Shown: positions 8,813 to 19,527, counted from the first letter of the stretch. The stretch is DNA of 64,000 bases from Semisulcospira habei (GCA_036245525.1 BTPG01000005.1:176058578-176122577), one strand, 5' to 3'. A program made the numbers and translations. Notes: generated by a model from the sequence alone, not told the origin.

Positions 8813-9125
8813 ATTTGGATAGCCGCCGTGCGTGCCTCCGGCTCTTTAAGCCCTCACCTTTTCAAGGTAATCGAGCTAGACAGAAGAAGAGACTGAAAAA
8901 TTGGCTGCCTCCTTTTCCGATTGTGATGCTGCTAGACAAAACAAGCTTCATCAAATCGTGGAGAAAACGTAAGCTATCTGCAAGTAGCATAGAACCTGAT
9001 GAGACCCCGCAGGTTGAAGACCTATGCTCTTCGCTTACCTCATTTATGTCAGTGTAAAACGGTTGAAGGGGCTGCGTTCAAGCAGGCCAAGTCATTGACA
9101 TTGCGTCATCTGAATCCACTTTGGC
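8813..9125. other. No gene seen
   Basis: AGTAGCATAGAACCTGATGAGACCC..CTATGCTCTTCGC at 8984-9036 may be a very decayed family A core. Otherwise nothing is recognisable. Confidence 0.35.
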
Positions 9126-9364
9126 CGTATCAGTTTCAGCCCACTTAATCAAATTTCAAATACAAACGATTTTGAATTTCCAAAAACTACAGTAGCTCGC
9201 TTGAGCTTGCCCTTAGCACCACGTGAATGTTCTGTGTTTATGTACAGTGTGTGAGTGAATGCGCGTGATTCACGTGAGCGTGCTTGTTGGGTTCAGTTCG
9301 CGGCGGCGCTTTGAACCGATTTTTAATTGGGATAAAGCGCCTATTTAATGCGCTTATTATTATT
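9126..9364 (+). mobile_element. SINE-related repeat, 3' part
   Basis: CACTTAATCAAATTTCAAAT..GGCGGCGCTTTGAACCGATT..GGGATAAAGCGCC and an ATT tail match the 3' two-thirds of the SINE at 51813-52228, but no tRNA-like head is present. It is nearly identical to 25166-25400, whereas the flanks differ. Confidence 0.75.
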
Positions 9365-9433
9365 TACTTATGTGCGTCGTTAGCTCTTGGAATAACCATC
9401 ACAGAAGCGAACTTTTCAGGCAGGGTCCTTTTA

Positions 9434-9518
9434 TTAACACTTTGCCGGGCTGTCGGTGGCGCTCTTTGTCGAGGTGATTCCTACTGGAAAAGAGCGCCAC
9501 CGACAGTGAAAGGGTTAA
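9434..9518. repeat. Family F hairpin MITE with TTAA ends
   Basis: TTAACACTTTGCCGG..CTGTCGGTGGCGCTCTTT pairs with AAAGAGCGCCACCGACAG..AAAGGGTTAA. TTAA lies at 9434-9437 and 9515-9518. The GTCGAGGTGATTCCTAC apex is shared with 14477-14558. Confidence 0.85.
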
Positions 9519-9648
9519 TCTTCTAGAACGAGTTCGGAGGTTCTCATTTAACCTCTCCCGCCAGAAAATCTTTAGAGAATTTCATGAACATTATCAGACA
9601 CAGATACGTTCATAGAAATACATTCATGACTCAAGTGACGAAAGAATC

Positions 9649-9720
9649 GTATACTGAAGAACAAAAGAAATGCGACGATTTCAAAAATGCCGCAATGTCT
9701 TTGCTCCTCAGTATATATTG
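9649..9720. repeat. Family K hairpin
   Basis: GTATACTGAAGAACAAAAG and AAATGCGACG pair imperfectly with CCGCAATGTCTTTGCTCC and TCAGTATA. The relative at 32118-32195 is nearly perfect. Confidence 0.65.
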
Positions 9721-10016
9721 TTGTCAAGTGCGATCATCAGTGATATGCTCGATCATCCCCTCCTTACCGTGCTTCCTAACCTCCCTCCCTCCCCCTCCCC
9801 CCGCCTCTTTCATTCCCCCCCCCCCCCCTCCACAAACTCCCTTCCCCTTATGCATTGTATACTCAGGTCAGACCGACCTCCGTGAGATGCAAACAAAGCT
9901 GCCCCGAAAAACAAATCCCGTCTTGGCAAGTAATAAGGAATAATTCTCTTCTTGTTCATAATTGCAGCCAGTGTATAGTAAGCGTCCGGCTCATGAAATG
10001 GCAATACAAACTACGC
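9721..10016. other. C-rich non-coding stretch
   Basis: A CCCTCC/CCCCCC tract lies at 9780-9835. The proline-rich translations of it are low-complexity artefacts. No gene is seen. Confidence 0.5.
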
Positions 10017-10057
10017 CTTTTCAAGTGCTCGCGTGTAGACGCGAGCACTTGAAGAGG
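10017..10057. repeat. Short strong hairpin
   Basis: CCTTTTCAAGTGCTCGCGT pairs with ACGCGAGCACTTGAAGAGG around GTAG. It is a single copy. It could be a small stem-loop RNA or a foldback remnant, but no promoter or context supports a gene. Confidence 0.55.
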
Positions 10058-10147
10058 CTTAATTTATATTACCCTCGATGAACGACAAATTACTTCAGAT
10101 TATTTACTGCGATCATGCCGCACTGCGCAATGACAGGATGTCTTGTT

Positions 10148-10324
10148 TTAACCCATCCAGCCCCGACGCCCTATAGCAGGAGATGGGTCGACCATGATAA
10201 TTTAAGGGTAGTGCCAGATTAGCTTGGTGCCGACAGGCGCCACGCCAATCTAGCACTGCCCTTGAATTATCATGGTCGATTCATCTCCTGCTGTCACGTA
10301 GTGCGTCAGGGCTGAATGGGTTAA
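10148..10324. repeat. Family B hairpin MITE, complete with TTAA ends
   Basis: TTAACCCATCCAGCCCCGAC and GGGCTGAATGGGTTAA bound it (10148, 10324). The core has several mismatches (CTTGGTGCC against CACGCCAATCTAG), so the stem is decayed compared with 3051-3263. Both outer arms are of the short type. Confidence 0.88.
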
Positions 10325-10738
10325 TAAATTTTCGAGTGAAAACAATTTCTTTCTTCAAAATAGGCACATAGACAGAAATAGACTACATTTTCTTATATTC
10401 AGAAACACAGTTACTTTGAAAACAGGCATATTCAGTCTCTCGAGCATGTACGCCCCGTAATAGGCTGCCCCTCTTCACGGCATGCTCAAGTTTAATGATC
10501 TTTCAGCCGAAATCTGCAGAAACATGTAGATGAACTGCGAATGCACGTGCAGTAGGGACGATAATTATCTGTGAAATTCCCTTCCCTTAGTGGCCATAAT
10601 GAAGGTTGTAAACTATAGGGCTGCGTGTCGATCTTACGACTGGATCTTACTTACTTGCTAATTGACTTGGTCGCGGTCGTTGAGAGACTTTGTTGGAATT
10701 TGAAACTCTGTCTTTCTTTCTGTCTAGATGGCTGTCTC
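10325..10738. other. No gene seen
   Basis: A weak pairing GAGCATG/CATGCTC lies around 10442-10490. No coding signal. Confidence 0.3.
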
Positions 10739-10816
10739 TATTTCTGTCTTTGTCTCTGTCTCTCTGTGTTTGTGTCTGTGTCTCTCTGTCTCTCTGTCTC
10801 TGTCTGTCTGTCTGTC

Positions 10817-10915
<99 letters not shown>

Positions 10916-10940
10916 CTCTGTGTTTCTCTGTCTGTGTCTC
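10739..10940. repeat. (CT)n / (CTGT)n microsatellite
   Basis: Degenerate CTGT units run into about 100 bp of pure CT. The Leu-Ser and Arg-Glu frames across it are translation artefacts. Confidence 0.95.
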
Positions 10941-11230
<290 letters not shown>

Positions 11231-11239
11231 CCCCCCCCC

Positions 11240-12253
11240 TCTGAAACTGTCACTTGGCAATAAACCTATCCAACAAGTATCCAAGCACCGCCTGCTGGGT
11301 GTTGTCATTGACGACCAGCTCAACCGGTCGCCGCATATCGACAGTTTGTACAAAACCTTGTCCAGGAATGTATTTCTGCTCTCTAAACTTAGACATATTC
11401 TTAGTACAAAGTGCTGTACATTGTTCTTTCACGCACACATTACAAGCCACTGTGACCATGTGTCCTCTTTGATGGACAAATGCAGTGAACTTCATATTTA
11501 AAAAAATCAACTCACTGTTCAGTTAAAATAATTATTCCAAACCGGCCCTACTTCCACAGACGAAAAATAAAATCCCTTGGACTGCTTCCACTAAAAGAAC
11601 AACTCAAATTTAACAAATGCGTCCTCATGCACACAATATTTCATTGTCAAGCCCCCGAATATCTGTGCATGCTTTTTAGCTTCAGCCGTAGGCATCAGCT
11701 ACATACAAGGAATGGCTTGCTTCATTTACCCCTCCCCAGGATAGATATCTACAAGTCAAGCCTTCTATTTTCAGGTAGTTCTGTCTGGAACTCATTGCCT
11801 TTAAACATTAAATCATTTTCCGGTAAAACCCTTTTTTAAACGTGCTTTGTACACTCACTTCCAATCAGCGTCAAATATTTTTCTCTTTTTCCATGCATTT
11901 GCTAATTGAACATTTATTGTCTTGTCGGTGTCGCTATACGCTATTGATGCTGCTGATTCTATGACACTGTCTTCGATGTGTATAATATTAATGCTATGCA
12001 CTCATTTATTTCCATTGCTTTTTGCATCGGTGGCAGTTTACAAATTCTCAATTGCACTTTTTTTATCCTTTCAATAATTCACTTATTGTGTTTTTTCCCC
12101 GTAATGTTTTTTAAAAATGTTATTATTATTTGAATGTTGTGTTTCTTTTCCTGGTATGTTCTGTTTTGTTTACAGGACAGCTTGTAAGACAGGCATTGAG
12201 TTGCCCAATAGCTTTGTCCTGAATAAAAAAAAAAAGATTCATCATCATCATCA

Positions 12254-12284
<31 letters not shown>

Positions 12285-12285
12285 G
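11240..12285 (+). mobile_element. 5'-truncated LINE copy, decayed
   Basis: The copy starts within the post-catalytic part of the RT (SKHRLLGVVIDD) and continues through the conserved C-terminal block. It then has an AT-rich 3' UTR with TTGTCCTGAATAAAA, an A-run, and a (CAT)n(CTGT)n(CT)n tail at 12238-12285. The next LINE starts immediately at the end of this tail. Confidence 0.8.
11242..11839 (+). pseudogene. LINE RT C-terminal fragment, frameshifted
   Basis: QVSKHRLLGVVIDDQL and the following residues match the post-catalytic part of the RT at 12292-13550 (QVSQHRLLGVIIDDDL). The second part (11627-11839) shows LPRIDIYKSS and SSVWNSLP, the usual C-terminal block. Frameshifts and stops between about 11470 and 11630 break it. 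The catalytic palm is not included. Confidence 0.8.
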
Positions 12286-13952
12286 GAAAAGCATGTTCAC
12301 AAACATCTTCTGGAATTTCTTGAAAAAAGGTCCCTATTATATCATTACCAGTCCACACCATGCCACACTGCACTCGCACGAATAGTGAATTCGTGGGTCA
12401 ACAACATAAATGATAATAAAATGGCTGGTGCTGTCTTCTTGGATCTAAGAAAAGCGTTTGATCTTATCGATCATACCATCTTATTGAAAAAGCTTGCCAC
12501 CTACTTAAACAAAAAGAGCCCCTCGGCTCTTTCGTTTCTGAACTCCAATCTTACAAAAAGAACACAAACAGTCTACGTCAATGGAAAATATTCTTCTGAA
12601 CAATTTGTGGAGTATGCAGTGCCCCAGGGGTCTATTTTAGGCCCACTACTGTTCTGTATCTTCGTTAAAGATCTACCGTTACATGTAACGTGTACTGCGG
12701 CTGAATGTGACATGTTTGCCGACGACTCAACATTACATTCCGCTGGTAAAACTGTGCCTGAAATTGCAAATAATCTTCAAGAGAGTCTTCATCAAGTCTC
12801 TCGGTGGTGTAATGAAAATCGTATGCTTGTAAATCCCACAAAAACAAAAAGCATGCTTATCACAACCCGCCAGAAACATCAGCTCAAACCTCCATCACTC
12901 AACCTTTCTTTGGACTCCATCCCAATTGAGCAGGTCAGTCAACACCGCCTGCTTGGAGTAATAATAGATGATGATCTAAGCTGGCATAACCACCTATACT
13001 ATATGAGAAAACAGTTGTCCAAAAAGTTGTTTTTACTTTCCAAACTTAAAACGATCATTGACCTTAAGACGCGCAAACTATTTTTTAATGCCTACATTCA
13101 ACCACACATTGATTATGCCTCAACAATATGGGATGGCTGCAGTGAAAATCACTTCAAGAAGATAAACTCATTATACAAGCGCGCTGCTAAGCTTATCCTC
13201 CCTGATCCGTCTTTATCCATTGATGCCAAGCTGCAGGCCATCGGACTTCTCCCTCTGGTTAAGCACCTCGCACTAAACAAATGTGTACTGATGCACAAAA
13301 TTCTTAACGAGAAAGCTCCACCTTACTTATCTAGGCTCTTTTCGCCAACTGAAAAAAAAAAAAAAAATACAGCACATCCAGGAACAGTCTCTCTATAAAA
13401 ACGCCCCGTATAGACCTGTTCAAATCTAGCCTGTCTTATTCAGGTGCTCTTTTATGGAATTCACTTCCTCCCACTATTCAACAAACCACGTCCCTCTCTC
13501 TGTTTAAAAGTAGAGTACATGATTACCTTTCTAAGACAACGTTACGCTGAACCTTTCTTCTTCTTTTTTTCTCGACATAATACGCTTCATGTTTTTAAAA
13601 TTTTGCTATTTTGTTTTCCATCTAGCCTCCAAATTGTTTGTTCTGTTTTCTAACTTGTTTCTGATAGTACACAAAATATCATACCTACTTATATGTTAGA
13701 TAATTATGTGCGCACGTACGTGTGTATGTGGATGTACAAAAGTGCGCATGTGCACGAGTACATGTATATGTATGTATGTGTGCGTGTGTGTATGCGTGTG
13801 TGTGTCCTTTATTATTAGTTAGTTTTTGTTGTTTTGGTTGGTGTTCCTTTTTTTAAAAAGTAGCTTAGCAAGGACAGATTGTAAGAAAGGCCTGCGCGCC
13901 TAATATCTCAATCCTTGGAAAATAAAGTTTCGTTCGTTCGTTCGTTCGTTCT
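12286..13952 (+). mobile_element. 5'-truncated LINE with (GTTC)n tail
   Basis: It begins within the fingers of the RT, carries the full palm and C-terminus, and has a 3' UTR with an internal GT/GTAT-rich patch (13700-13803). It ends AAGGCCTGCGCGCC..CCTTGGAAAATAAAG followed by (TTCG)n at 13929-13950. It abuts the tail of the preceding LINE head-to-tail. A TSD cannot be fixed because both sides are CT-rich. Confidence 0.85.
12292..13550 (+). pseudogene. LINE reverse transcriptase with one frameshift
   Basis: The frame is open from about 12292 (HVHKHLLEFL) to 13398 and shows CHTALARI, VFLDLRKAFD, VPQGSILGPLLF, the catalytic FADD (residues 111-114 counting from 12385) and HRLLGVIIDDDL. The frame is lost in an A-run at 13352-13366. 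The remainder is read in another frame, with TPRIDLFKSS and GALLWNSLP, to a stop at 13548-13550. The damage is therefore a single homopolymer length change. Confidence 0.85.
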
Positions 13953-14043
13953 CTCTCTTACTCACTCACTCTCGTCACTACTGCCTTTAACCTATCTCGT
14001 ATCGTCCAACTGAATAAACGCAAGGGTCTTGTCCCCTTTTTTC
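13953..14043. other. No gene seen
   Basis: A short CT-rich flank between the LINE tail and the family E element. Confidence 0.3.
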
Positions 14044-14256
14044 TTCACCCTTTTCTTCCTGATGCACCTATTGCTTGAAATAAATTTGACTGATAGTTCA
14101 AGGGTGGTGCCAGAATAGCTTGGCGCCTCAGGCGCCAAGCTATTCCGGCACCTCCCTTGAACTAAAATGCTTGATCTATCTCCTTATCTGTAATGTAGCC
14201 TTCATAGGACAGTGAGCGAATTTGTTAAAAATCAACCTCAGGATGTAATGGGTTAA
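14044..14256. repeat. Family E hairpin MITE, near complete
   Basis: The left end TTCACCCTTTTCTTCCTGA is a diverged TTAA terminus. The right end CAGGATGTAATGGGTTAA ends in TTAA (14253-14256). The core GCCAGAATAGCTTGGCGCC folds directly on TCA. GAAATAAATTTGACTGATAG on the left and CTGTAATGTAGCCTTCATAG on the right distinguish family E from C. Confidence 0.88.
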
Positions 14257-14311
14257 TAGTCACATACATAACACTCTATTTGCTAGTCGCAGTTGAAACC
14301 AATCTCGGTCA

Positions 14312-14377
14312 GCAAGAGGCATAGATTTTCATGAGCCCATGCGACTGCAGGGACTCATGATAATCTATGTCTCTTGT
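14312..14377. repeat. Family A hairpin core
   Basis: GCAAGAGGCATAGATTTTCATGAG against CTCATGATAATCTATGTCTCTTG, with TTTTCAT matched by ATGATAA on the other arm. The apex CCATGCGACTGCAGGGA is imperfect. No clear outer TTAA. Confidence 0.85.
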
Positions 14378-14476
14378 AGATTCTCGGAGCTGTCGCCGGA
14401 ACCCTTCTTGCACTAAACTTGCACTGACGACTAACTCCAGTCTAACCGGCGGTACCATCTGTTCAGTGGATCTCCT

Positions 14477-14558
14477 TTAACCCTTTGACTGTCGGTAGCG
14501 CCTTTCGTCGAGGTGATTCCGGCAGGACGAAACGCGCTACCCAAAGCCAAAGGGTTAA
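14477..14558. repeat. Family F hairpin MITE with TTAA ends
   Basis: TTAACCCTTTGACTGTCGGT..AGCGCCTTTCGTC pairs with GACGAAACGCGCTACCC..CAAAGGGTTAA. The terminal TTAACCCTTTG is close to the classic piggyBac-type terminus. Confidence 0.88.
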
Positions 14559-14683
14559 AATCCGCCAGACGATCTGACCATAATCCTCGGATGCATTTTA
14601 AATTCTGTTCGCGCTTAGTGGCGTACCAGTGTACCCCTGACCCAATCCAGCCTTCAGCAGATGTATGCGTGTGCTAATCTAAT
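14559..14683. other. No gene seen
   Basis: No recognisable signal. Confidence 0.3.
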
Positions 14684-14820
14684 GGAAAGCCGGGTGGATA
14701 AGGTGGTAGAGCGTTCGGCTCTCGTCCTTCAAATCACGGGTACAAATCGAGATGGGGTCAAAATGTGTTCACTCTCTGTTTTTGTGCCACTTCTTTGAAA
14801 TCACCTTTGCGGTTGGTAAT
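14684..14820 (+). mobile_element. tRNA-derived SINE, second family
   Basis: CCGGGTGGATAAGGTGGTAG and AGCGTTCGGCTCTCGTCCTT resemble a tRNA-like head with an A-box type GGTGGTAGAGCG. A diverged B-box (GGGTACAAATC) follows. Downstream GTGCCACTTCTTTGAAATCA matches the tails of 43796-43932 and 44697-44846. Confidence 0.65.
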
Positions 14821-15198
14821 GAGATGTTCAGCCATATACATTCGTTTCATGATAAAGGTTTTCATGATAATCAATGTTTATTGTGTGTATGCATGTAAGG
14901 CGTTTTTCAGGCGAAATGAATACATCTTTCCAAATGCTCGGTGCGCCGCATGCAGGTTGAAAGCTGGCGCTGTGAAAGCCTGCTACTACCCGGCGATGCT
15001 TTATGTGCAAACCTCCAGCCAACCATCAACTTCATGCGTGCGACACATTCCTGTGTTCCTGACGGGCCGTCTCTTTTTAAACACAGTCTATAACTCAACG
15101 GACAGAGAAGTAAATCACCCTGAATTCCGGCAAGTGTGGGTGCCAGTCAGTCATCATCAAGCTGTCGTGAGAGATATCTGGCACTGGAGATGGAACTT
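14821..15198. other. No credible gene
   Basis: A frame of about 145 codons crosses here on the plus strand, but it starts inside the SINE, has no domain or splice context and continues into a hairpin element. I do not call it. Confidence 0.4.
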
Positions 15199-15412
15199 GT
15201 AATCCATTGAGCCCTGACGCACTACAGCAGGAGAGGGGTCGACCATGATAATTCAAGGGTAGTGCCAGATGAGCTTGGCGCCTGTCGGCGCCAAGCTCAT
15301 CTGGCAATACCCTTGAATTATCATGGTCGATCCATCTCCTGCAACAGGTGCATAGTCGTTAGATGACGCCTCCAAAATTTGGGAAATACGTGCGTCGGGC
15401 TGAATGAGTTAA
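15199..15412. repeat. Family B hairpin MITE, near perfect stem
   Basis: The long arms ATGATAATTCAAGGGTAGTG and GCCAGATGAGCTTGGCGCC pair with GGCGCCAAGCTCATCTGGC. The change to GATGAG is matched by CTCATC, a compensatory pair. The right end is GCTGAATGAGTTAA. The left TTAA is diverged (TTGTAATCC). Confidence 0.9.
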
Positions 15413-15480
15413 CGTACGCATTTGATAATGATGCGTGGTGCACTGCGGCACACGAAGGCCAGGCAGGAACCGTAAGCCGA

Positions 15481-17215
15481 CTTACTTACTTACGCCTGTC
15501 ACCCCTACCCGGGTATAGGCCGTCGACGAGAGACCTCCAGCAACTCCTGTCCTGTGCTTCTCCTTCGATTCTACTCCAGGTGGTTCCCAGTCTCTTGATG
15601 TCTGCTTGGAGGTCTCGACGCCAGGAGTTTCTCGGCCTACCTCTTTTCCTCTTTCCCTGGGGGTTCCATGACAATGCCTGCCTAGTGATACTGGAAGCTG
15701 GCTTTCTCAGACTGTGACCGATCCATCCCCATCTTCTTCGCCCAATTTCATTCTCTGCTGTTATCTGCTCTGTTCTCTCCCAGAGTCTGACGTTGCTGAT
15801 CTTCTCTGGCCAGTGGATTTTCAAAATTCTTCTAAGGCAACTGTTCATGAAGGTCTGTACTCTGTTGACTGTGGTTTTTGTCAATCTCCATGTCTCTGCT
15901 CCATATAGGAGAACTGCTTTTACATTGGAGTTGAAAATCCGGACTTTGGTGTGTTGTGACAGCTCTCTGGAACTCCACACTTTTTTCAACTGGAGAAAGG
16001 CTGCTCTGGCTTTACCGATTCGTGCTCTGACATCTGCATCAGTGCCGCTTTTTTTGTCTATGATGCTCCCGAGATAGGTGAAGGACTCCACCTCCTCCAA
16101 CGGGGTGCCTGCAAGCAAGACTGGTTCTTCCCTGGTTGCGTTCAGCCTCATTGTCTTTGTTTTCTGTTTGTGAATGGTGAGGCCCACTTGGGACGAGATG
16201 TCAGCAAGCCTCGTGGTCTTGTCCTGCATTTGTTGATGAGTGTGGGACAGTAATGCCAAGTCGTCTGCAAAATCGAGGTCGTCAAGCTGTGTCCACAGTG
16301 TCCACTGTATTCCACTTCGTCTGTGCTCTGTGGTCATCTTCATGACCCAGTCTATGGCCAGTAGGAAGAGGAACGGAGACAGCAGACACCCCTGCCTGAC
16401 ACCAGTTCTGACCTGGAGCTCTCTGGTGAACTGCCCTTCGTGGATCACGCGACATGTCATGCCATCATAGCTGCTCTTGATCAGGCGGACGAGCTTTGTG
16501 GGTACACCGTAGTGTCGTAGGAGTTTCCACAGAGTCTCTCGGTCCACGCTGTCAAATGCTTTCTCATAATCCACAAAGTTGACGTACAGCGGGGAGCTCC
16601 ACTCCAGAGACTGTTCCACGATGATGCGGAGAGTGGCGATCTGGTCTGTACATGATCGGTTCTTCCTGAATCCTGCTTGCTGGTCTCTCAGCTGGGGGTC
16701 AACGGAGCTCTTCATTCTCTCTAGGATGATCCTGTTGAAGACCTTTCCTGGTACTGACAGCAAGGTGATTCCTCTGTAGTTGGAACACTTGCTGAGGTCG
16801 CCTTTCTTGGGAAGCTTGATTAGGTACCCCTCCTTCCAGTCAGCTGGCATCACCTCCTCTTCCCAGATCTTTCCAAACAGTGGGTACAGCATCTCAACTG
16901 TTGTCTCTAGGTCTGCTTTCAGAGACTCCGCTGGGATGCCATCTGGCCCTGCTGCTTTGCCATTCTTCAAAAATGCCACTGCTTTTCTGATCTCTTCCCG
17001 GCTGGGTCTGTCACAGCTGATGGGTAGGTCGGTCTCTGCCGGCTGGATGTCGGGGGGGTCGGGTGGGCTAGGTCTGTTCAGTAACTCTTCAAAATACTCG
17101 GCCCATCTGTCGAGTTGGTCTGCTCTGTCTGCAATAGGCTTGCCTTCTTTGTCTTGTACTGGTCTTTCTGTATGGCCATACTTACCCGACAATCTTCTGG
17201 TAATGTCGTAGAGCT
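15481..17215 (-). mobile_element. 5'-truncated LINE with perfect 12 bp TSD and intact frame
   Basis: ACCGTAAGCCGA flanks it at 15469-15480 and 17216-17227. The 3' end on the minus strand is a (GTAA)n tail immediately after the ORF. The 1.7 kb insert has no stop or frameshift. It is the best-preserved retroelement in the window and a recent insertion. Confidence 0.92.
15486..17203 (-). CDS. LINE reverse transcriptase (ORF2 C-terminal part)
   Basis: The product is the RT of a non-LTR retrotransposon. The frame is open to the insertion junction; residue numbers below count from a TTG codon at 17192. It shows RWAEYFEELLN, NGKAAGPDGIP (about 77-87), YRGITLLSVPGKVFNRI (about 139-155), DQQAGFRKNRSCTDQI, VDYEKAFDSVD (catalytic Asp near 214), RTGVRQGCLLSP and the catalytic FADD at 308-311. 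YLGSIIDKKSG, YGAETWRL and a C-terminal KRKRGRPRNSWRRDL follow. The endonuclease is missing through 5' truncation. Confidence 0.92.
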
Positions 17216-17242
17216 ACCGTAAGCCGAGTCTGCACGTAAATC

Positions 17243-17403
17243 TAAAATATCCAGACAAAAAAGGTGACTGCCAAGCGTGTCAAATGCAGAGAAGAACCCA
17301 CCGGGAAAAGAAACACGCTTAGGAAAGACAACTATCTGTTGTAACTGTCTTTTCTAAGCGTATTTCTTTCTTCCTTGGGGTTCTTCCCTGTATGTAAATC
17401 TGA
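17243..17403. repeat. Family J long hairpin
   Basis: AAAGGTGACTGCCAAGCGTG, AGAAGAACCCACCGGG and AAACACGCTTAGGAAAGACA lead to an ACTATCTGTTGT apex. The return arm is AACTGTCTTTTCTAAGCG and CTTGGGGTTCTTCCCTG. A second long copy is at 62364-62512 and fragments lie at 20390-20412 and 44855-44880. Confidence 0.75.
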
Positions 17404-17512
17404 CTCGATGGAAATAAGAAAAAATCCACATCCACATCCATGCCCACCAGCGGCTTCGAACTCGGGACGTTATGACTGCCAGCCCAGCGTCTTATTCCCT
17501 GAAGCTACATCT
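17395..17512 (-). repeat. Possible tRNA-derived SINE head
   Basis: On the minus strand, GTAGCTTCAGGGAATAAGAC and, further on, CCCGAGTTCGAAGCCG resemble A- and B-box spacing of a tRNA-like head. I see no second copy, so this is tentative. Confidence 0.35.
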
Positions 17513-17640
17513 CCACTGGTGCCAGTTGCATGAGTGAGCTTAGTCCTGCGCCTGCCACTCAGCAATGTGCTCCGCGATAGCGGAGCACTTTGCTTAGTGG
17601 CTGGCGCAGGACTAAGCTCTCTCATGCAACTGTCCCCAGG
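17513..17640. repeat. Family L long hairpin, near perfect
   Basis: GTTGCATGAGTGAGCTTAGT and CCTGCGCCTGCCACTCAGCA pair with TGCTTAGTGGCTGGCGCAGG and ACTAAGCTCTCTCATGCAAC. The apex is GTGCTCCGCGATAGCGGAGC. Related: 42908-43022 and a half at 35573-35615. Confidence 0.85.
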
Positions 17641-17856
17641 TCCAAAAATATCCCAATACCGCCTCAAGTATCTCATTGTCCCACTCAGACGGATTGGTCC
17701 TTTCGAACATTCAGTCCACTGTAGTTTACGGTCAAAACACGCCAGTGAAGAATTTTCTCTAGGTCCGCTGTGGATAAAGACAGACATCAAGTAACTCAGT
17801 GAGCCCGCGGGCCGATAATGGTCCCAAACACGTGAGCTGCCGTCCTGAGGTCTCCA

Positions 17857-18070
17857 TTAACCCCTTCTCTGCCGAGAAAAAATAGAACACCACCCAAGTG
17901 CAAGAGGTGTAGATCCTCATGAGCTCCCGCAGTTGCGGGGGCTCATGAGGATCTATGCCTTTTTCTGAGACCATTTTGTATCGATGTTCTTTTGGACGAA
18001 TAGGGCTCTTTGGTAACGAATTAGAAAAGAGTTCAGAAACACAAGCTGTAAATGTTGGCCGTGAGAGGTT
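17857..18070. repeat. Family A hairpin MITE, left end at TTAA
   Basis: TTAACCCCTTCTCTGCCGAG (TTAA 17857-17860), AACACCACCCAAGTG, then the core at 17900-17965, then GAGACCATTTTGTATCGATG and TTCTTTTGGACG. The order matches the full copies. The right terminus is not clear. The core stem is well paired except TTTTTCT for CTCTTGC. Confidence 0.8.
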
Positions 18071-18205
18071 TAAAGTTCTGCAGAAACCTTGGATCGACTT
18101 TGATTTACCAGGGGCTCATAAGGATCCATGCTACTTGACCCACATCGGTTTGTATTCTGTTGTTCAGGTCGGTTGTAAGATGACAGACTAAGAGACAGAC
18201 AGAGC

Positions 18206-18295
18206 CAGTATGTCCATTTTTGAGAAAAGCGAGGTTTTCATTATTATACAATACAAAATCTCGCTTTTCCATAAAATGAACACAATGTACTGACG
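18206..18295. repeat. Family I hairpin
   Basis: CAGTATGTCCATTTTTGAG, AAAAGCGAGGTTTTCATTA and TACAATACAAAATCTCGCTT pair, closing with ATGAACACAATGTACTGAC. Confidence 0.75.
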
Positions 18296-18334
18296 TTTGC
18301 CAAACGACAGCAGTCTTCTAGATATCCTAATCAT

Positions 18335-18433
18335 ACTGCCCAGCAAAGAAAATGCGGCATCATTGGAATCGTCGGAAACACTAAAGGGTTTCCGATTATT
18401 TCACGATGTCGCATTTTACTTGTTTGTCAGTGT
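18335..18433. repeat. Family K hairpin
   Basis: CTGCCCAGCAAAGAAAATGC..GGCATCATTGGAATCGTCGG pairs with CCGATTATTTCACGATGTCG..CATTTTACTTGTTTGTCAG around an ACACTAAAGGGTTT apex. Confidence 0.7.
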
Positions 18434-18967
18434 ACCTTCATAGCCAAACGGCCCAGTTTTGTGTTTCCTGTTGCTGCCAAGCATACGCACAAATCCATCG
18501 GGAGATGGATAACAGCCCACGAGCAGTGCTGAATGGTTCCATTCTTTGACCTGTTAATCGTACATACAAAATCCAGCTCAAGCGTAGTGTCTGACTGGTC
18601 TGGCGTTTCTGCCGACGCCTGTCTCATTCGTCATTAACCGTATCGTTGAAACGACCATCATGAGCACACAGGTTCCGATGGGACACCATCCTTGATTCCA
18701 AGGCCCCATGATAAGTGAGAGGAGCTTAGTCGCCTGTTCCCTGTTAAAATCCGATGACTATCCAACCGAACTTTCACGGTCGATCCATTTTGGTAGTTGT
18801 CGCTGAACACGAAAGATGATCATTCTTTGATGATAGCCCAGAACAGAAAACACGCGGCGACCTCGTCCCCCTTGCAAGAATTGGGATAGACTGGGTAGAC
18901 GACTCAATCTCCAAAGGTCAGCTGGCACGGACTCCCTTCACTGTAAGTTAATGGGGCAATCTTTTGG
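18434..18967. other. No gene seen
   Basis: This is mixed-composition DNA. Short frames on the minus strand show no domain or splice context. Confidence 0.35.
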
Positions 18968-19034
18968 CAGCAAGAGGCGTAGATTCTCATGAGCCCCTGC
19001 ATATGCAGGGCACATGAGAATCTATGCCTCTTGC
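18968..19034. repeat. Family A hairpin core
   Basis: GCAAGAGGCGTAGATTCTCA pairs with TGAGAATCTATGCCTCTTGC, the TTCTCA/TGAGAA change being present on both arms. The apex is CCCTGCATATGCAGGG. Confidence 0.9.
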
Positions 19035-19225
19035 AGACGGAAAGGCCTTGGTGATGGAGTAGCGATCATTATCGAAAATGGACCACTGATGGACTCTGGA
19101 GGAGGATTACCCAAACGCATGCACGGAATCTTCAGGCTTGAGAACTGGCCACTGTATTGTTCCGGGGAACTAGCAGGAAGACGCGGTGACTGAGCCGCGT
19201 CAGCCAGAGCGTGCATTGTCAGTTG

Positions 19226-19293
19226 TGTGCTGGTCTGTGATTTTGGACCTTACAGCCTCTGGCCGTAAGATCCAAAATCACAGATCAGCGCAC
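19226..19293. repeat. Family H hairpin
   Basis: GTGCTGGTCTGTGATTTTGG and ACCTTACAG pair with CCGTAAGATCCAAAATCACA and GATCAGCGCAC. Seven relatives occur in the window. Confidence 0.8.
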
Positions 19294-19419
19294 CTTGCTT
19301 GGTTTGGTAAAATAAGGTTTTGTGCATAGAAGGGTAAGGATTGTTTTTGCCTTGAAGTTGCTCTTATTGGCGGTTTTTATATGGGTCATCAGTTTCGGAG
19401 AAGAAAAAAAAAACAAAAC

Positions 19420-19527
<108 letters not shown>

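Noticed and set aside
14765..15202. 145-codon open frame on the plus strand
   Set aside because: It begins inside a tRNA-derived SINE and shows no domain, signal or splice context. Chance frame.
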